A DNA stretch of 64,000 nucleotides from an uncultured Prevotellaceae bacterium (lineage in GTDB: Bacteria > Bacteroidota > Bacteroidia > Bacteroidales > Bacteroidaceae): the NCBI GenBank assembly GCA_946410305.1, contig CAMJZV010000008.1, positions 36,991 through 100,990 of the forward strand, read 5' to 3'. This document shows, one piece after another, positions 61,294 through 64,000 of the stretch. Numbering within the stretch: position 1 is the stretch's first letter; each line of letters starts with the position of its first letter. A model generated the notes under the pieces. That model made no database searches and had not been told where the DNA came from. It saw only the letters and a program-made list of their open reading frames with translations. The position numbers and the translations under genes were made by a program.

Positions 61294-62495
61294 CTCTTCT
61301 CGTCCTTATGAATACCGTAGTATACGCGGAGTGGGGTAGAGCTGACCTTGATGAAGCCCTTGGCTTCGTCGGCTGTCCAACCTGTCTGGGTCTCTCCATA
61401 CTCACCGAGCTTGCTCTTGGTAAGGTCGTTGGCTGAGTCAATGCCCACTGTCTCAAAACCGTAAGGACGGAGTTTCAGGATGGCTGTACCAGTGACGTTA
61501 CGCTGGCTGCTGGTCAGCATAGCTTCCATATCGGGCATGACGGGCTCTAGGTACTGGCTCTCGTGCAGGAACATGCCGTACCAGTTGGCCACCTGGTCCT
61601 TCCAGTACTGCTGCCACTTAGAGAGTGTTGACTTCTCCAACAGACGGTGTGCCTCGATAATCAGCTTGGGAGCGGCTGCCTCGAAACCTACACGTCCCTT
61701 GATGCCGATGATGGTGTCGCCTACGTTGGCATCGCGACCAATGGCATAGCTGGCACCAATCTCCTCAATCTTCTGGATGGCTTTCACTTTATCGTCGAAT
61801 TTCTCATCGTTTACGGCTACTATCTCACCCTTGTCGAAGGTAATCTTCAGCAGAGCCTCATTCTCCTTGGCAGTGACATGCTTCAAGTAAGCTTCCTCGG
61901 GGAGTCCCTGGGTGGGGTCGAGCAGTTCGCCACCACAGATGCTGGTACCCCAAATACCTACATTATAGGAATACTTCAGCTTGGTGAAGTCTGCAAAATA
62001 TCCATTGGCATTCAGGTAGTCAACCTCTTCCTTACGTGTCAGGTTGCGGTCGCGTGTCAAAGTGATAATCTCTACGCCAGGAGCCATCACCAAGAATGTC
62101 ATATCGAAACGGATCTGGTCGTTGCCGGCACCTGTCGAGCCATGAGCGATGGCATCGGCGCCAATCTCCTTGGCATAGCGTGCAATAGCGATGGCCTGGA
62201 ATATACGCTCACTGCTGACCGAAATGGGGTAGCAGTTGTTACGCAGTACGTTACCGAAAATCATGTATTTCAGTGACTTGGCGTAGTACTCCTGGGTAAC
62301 GTCAAGTGTGACATATTTTACTGCGCCTAACTTATAAGCGTTTTCCTCGTTTTTCTTCAGCTGTTCTGCTGAAAAACCACCGGTGTTGGCACATGCAGCA
62401 TATACCTCATAACCTAACTCCTTGGTCAGATACATCACATTGTAGCTGGTGTCCAATCCACCACTAAATGCTACTACAACTTTCTTCTTGCTCAT
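61290..62495 (-). CDS. argG: Argininosuccinate synthase
   Basis: ArgG joins citrulline and aspartate using ATP. The 401-residue protein has the N-type ATP pyrophosphatase loop VVAFSGGLDTSY, AHGSTGAGNDQIRFD and SERIFQAIAIA. It lies directly after the GNAT gene (10-base gap) and is coupled to argC. Confidence 0.96.
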   Translation of the reverse strand: MSKKKVVVAFSGGLDTSYNVMYLTKELGYEVYAACANTGGFSAEQLKKNEENAYKLGAVKYVTLDVTQEYYAKSLKYMIFGNVLRNNCYPISVSSERIFQAIAIARYAKEIGADAIAHGSTGAGNDQIRFDMTFLVMAPGVEIITLTRDRNLTRKEEVDYLNANGYFADFTKLKYSYNVGIWGTSICGGELLDPTQGLPEEAYLKHVTAKENEALLKITFDKGEIVAVNDEKFDDKVKAIQKIEEIGASYAIGRDANVGDTIIGIKGRVGFEAAAPKLIIEAHRLLEKSTLSKWQQYWKDQVANWYGMFLHESQYLEPVMPDMEAMLTSSQRNVTGTAILKLRPYGFETVGIDSANDLTKSKLGEYGETQTGWTADEAKGFIKVSSTPLRVYYGIHKDEKR

Positions 62496-62505
62496 ATTCT
62501 TTGTT

Positions 62506-63123
62506 CTATTTTTGTTCTTCTATTTCTTGTAGGTGCTTGATGCGCGACAGTACATCTTCGGTTAATTTGGCGGGAAGATGCTCTGTAGGGTCGAACAGCA
62601 TAGCTGTGCAGATGCAGAATTTGCGATTGCGCTCGCGCAGTACCGGATAGTTGACGCAACCCTCGCAACCTTTCCAGAATGCCTCGTCGTCCGTCAGGTC
62701 GGCAAATGTGACAGGCTGATAGCCTAATGCTGTGTTCATTCTCATGACGGCCGCACCACTGGTCAAGGAAAAAATCTTGGCATGAGGCCAACGGGTACGG
62801 GCCAGCGTGAAGGTCAAGTCCTTGATGCGCTTAGCAATATGCATGCCCCTGAAGTCGGGGTGAACTATCAAGCCGCTGGTGGTTACATATTGCTGGTTTT
62901 CCCATGTCTCAATATAGCTGAAACCAGCGAAACGACCATCTTTCGTCAATGCGATGACGGCCTTGGCCTCAAACATCTTCTTGGCCAGGTACTCATGTGT
63001 TCTCTTGGCAATACCAGTGCCGCGCACTTTGGCGGCTTCGGCTATCGTCTCCAGAATGGTGTCTACATAGACCTCGTGTTCAGGTCCTGCCACCAATACT
63101 TCAATATCTGTTTCTTGTTCCAT
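62506..63123 (-). CDS. GNAT acyltransferase in the arginine operon (candidate acylglutamate synthase)
   Basis: The 205-residue protein has the GNAT acyl-CoA loop (GLIVHPDFRGMHIAKRI, about 84-100) and the following helix, then an unusual C-terminal extension with four cysteines, C153-x2-C156 and C170-x-C172, that could bind a metal. No argA/argJ is visible in the operon, while this gene sits right after argR, so it is the natural candidate for the first step, acylation of glutamate. Biochemical identity is inference. Confidence 0.85.
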   Translation of the reverse strand: MEQETDIEVLVAGPEHEVYVDTILETIAEAAKVRGTGIAKRTHEYLAKKMFEAKAVIALTKDGRFAGFSYIETWENQQYVTTSGLIVHPDFRGMHIAKRIKDLTFTLARTRWPHAKIFSLTSGAAVMRMNTALGYQPVTFADLTDDEAFWKGCEGCVNYPVLRERNRKFCICTAMLFDPTEHLPAKLTEDVLSRIKHLQEIEEQK

Positions 63124-63134
63124 TTAATAATGCG

Positions 63135-63611
63135 TTATCTCATGTTAGGAACTACCTCGCTGAGGGCATCGATGACCTCATCTTTCGTTACTCCTTGTTT
63201 GATAACAATAAAGATGGTGTCGTCACCAGCGATGGTTCCAAGTATCTCGTTGATATGACTGTTGTCAATGTTGTAGGCTATGGAACTTGCATAGCCAGGA
63301 CGTGTCTTGATGACGCCCATGTTGCCAGAGAAATGTATGCTCAGGAAACCTGGAACCTGCATCATCTCGCGGACGGATGATGGCGTACTCACACGTTTGT
63401 ACATCGTGTCGTTGGGTAATACGTATACATAGTTACCTCGCATAGATGCTGCTTTGGCAACCTTCAATTGCTTGAGGTCACGGCTGAGCGTTGCCTGAGT
63501 TAACTTAAATCCTTCTTGCTTCAGGGCGGCCAATAGCTCGTCCTGACTGCCCAACTCCTGACTGGAGATAATCATTCTAAGGGCTTCTAAACGGTCGTTC
63601 TTTACTTTCAT
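63135..63611 (-). CDS. argR: Arginine repressor
   Basis: The 158-residue protein has the ArgR winged helix (about 1-70; EALRMIISSQELGSQDELLAALKQEGFKLTQATLSRDLKQLKVAK) and a C-terminal hexamerisation/arginine-binding domain (GTIAGDDTIFIVIK). It is first gene of the operon and probably controls it. An AT-rich imperfect inverted repeat between start codon and promoter (GAATATTTATGCAAATTC, about 63616-63633) could be an ARG box. Confidence 0.95.
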   Translation of the reverse strand: MKVKNDRLEALRMIISSQELGSQDELLAALKQEGFKLTQATLSRDLKQLKVAKAASMRGNYVYVLPNDTMYKRVSTPSSVREMMQVPGFLSIHFSGNMGVIKTRPGYASSIAYNIDNSHINEILGTIAGDDTIFIVIKQGVTKDEVIDALSEVVPNMR

Positions 63612-63645
63612 GAAGAATATTTATGCAAATTCGGCTGCAAAGTTA
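63612..63645 (-). promoter_or_regulatory. Promoter and possible ARG box of the arginine operon
   Basis: TAACTTTG on the minus strand (63638-63645) is the -7 box; the GAAT...ATTC imperfect inverted repeat overlaps the transcription start. Confidence 0.5.
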
Positions 63646-64000
63646 CGAATATATATACAAACTACCAAATAAATGAGTGTCTTTTTTGCAATAATTTATT
63701 GATTCGGTTCTTGGTGCTGTTTTCAGTTGTGGTATTATGCGGGTGTTCTCGTGTTGTTTGCGCAAACAGAAAAAGTTCTCGCGTGCGTATTATAATAATA
63801 AGGTGTAATAATGGTTTTGTCTTGACACAAATCAAGTCCTCAAACTTTTTTCTATAAAAACTGAATTTTTTCTTGGAAAAGTTTTGGTAGTTCGGAAAAA
63901 AGTCGTACCTTTGCATCCGCTTTCAGGAAGTGACCTGTTAAGCAAGAAGGAAAGAGTTCTTTGAAAGTCTTACATAAAACAGAGAAGTAGTACAAGAAGC
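63646..64000 (+). promoter_or_regulatory. Probable rRNA operon promoter and leader
   Basis: No gene is seen here. TTTTG near 63880 and TACCTTTG (63906-63913) form a plus-strand promoter. The transcript would contain GAGTTCTTTGAAAG (about 63954-63967), similar to the boxA antitermination signal found in rRNA leaders, and ends the window in AGTAGTACAAGAAGC. This layout resembles the leader just before 16S rRNA in Prevotella and Bacteroides, but the 16S gene itself is not in the window. Confidence 0.5.

Noticed and set aside
63662..63916. Minus-strand open frame of 84 codons upstream of argR
   Set aside because: AT-rich random-looking translation that overlaps the probable rRNA promoter on the other strand.

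Overview
The window is chromosomal DNA of a Bacteroidota bacterium, most likely Prevotella or a close relative. Almost every transcription unit is preceded by the Bacteroidota promoter pattern (TTG or TTTG near -33, about 19-21 bases, then TAnnTTTG near -7). Purine-rich Shine-Dalgarno sites are mostly absent. Lipoproteins, a TonB-type outer-membrane protein, a PorT-like protein, the paired Fe-S scaffold and GGGtGRT genes, and an arginine operon with a succinylornithine-type carbamoyltransferase all fit this phylum.

Left part (1-5.8 kb, accessory): a MACPF (perforin-fold) lipoprotein cut by the window edge; a 490-bp non-coding element with long inverted arms; an IS110-family insertion sequence whose 5' non-coding region looks like a bridge-RNA gene; an exported lipoprotein with a Walker A loop; and a RelE/ParE toxin-antitoxin pair.

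Core block (5.8-33.2 kb): operon pdxJ - DJ-1 - ispD - recG and the divergent nadK; a TPR sensor histidine kinase; a YtrA-type ABC cassette with its own GntR regulator and operator; a five-gene MacB/TolC-type exporter; a GH53 endo-galactanase lipoprotein; a stand-alone AICAR transformylase; rplS; a 5'-nucleotidase split into two genes; a PorT-like barrel; a small ferredoxin; a large TonB-type outer-membrane protein; a HAD phosphatase coupled to an exported rhodanese/metallo-beta-lactamase fusion.

Accessory stretch (33-45 kb): a DUF4304 protein, a second toxin-antitoxin pair, an MntA nucleotidyltransferase with only a stub of HepT left, DUF4419, several truncated genes (lipoprotein, YjdF-like, TPR), an alpha/beta hydrolase, an autoregulated-looking Fic protein, DUF4153 and unknown envelope proteins. 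Repeated promoter modules and palindromic repeats tie this stretch together.

Right part (45-64 kb, minus strand): bcp; the Fe-S scaffold/GGGtGRT pair; a four-gene cluster (aminotransferase, CDP-alcohol phosphotransferase, flippase-like protein, cytidylyltransferase-like protein) that looks like synthesis of a polar lipid head group; tRNA-Pro(CGG); and a long arginine/proline operon argR - GNAT - argG - argC - argD - proC - XRE/cupin - acyl-CoA ligase - proB - proA - argF' - ltaE. The last 100 bases look like the promoter and leader of an rRNA operon that begins just outside.
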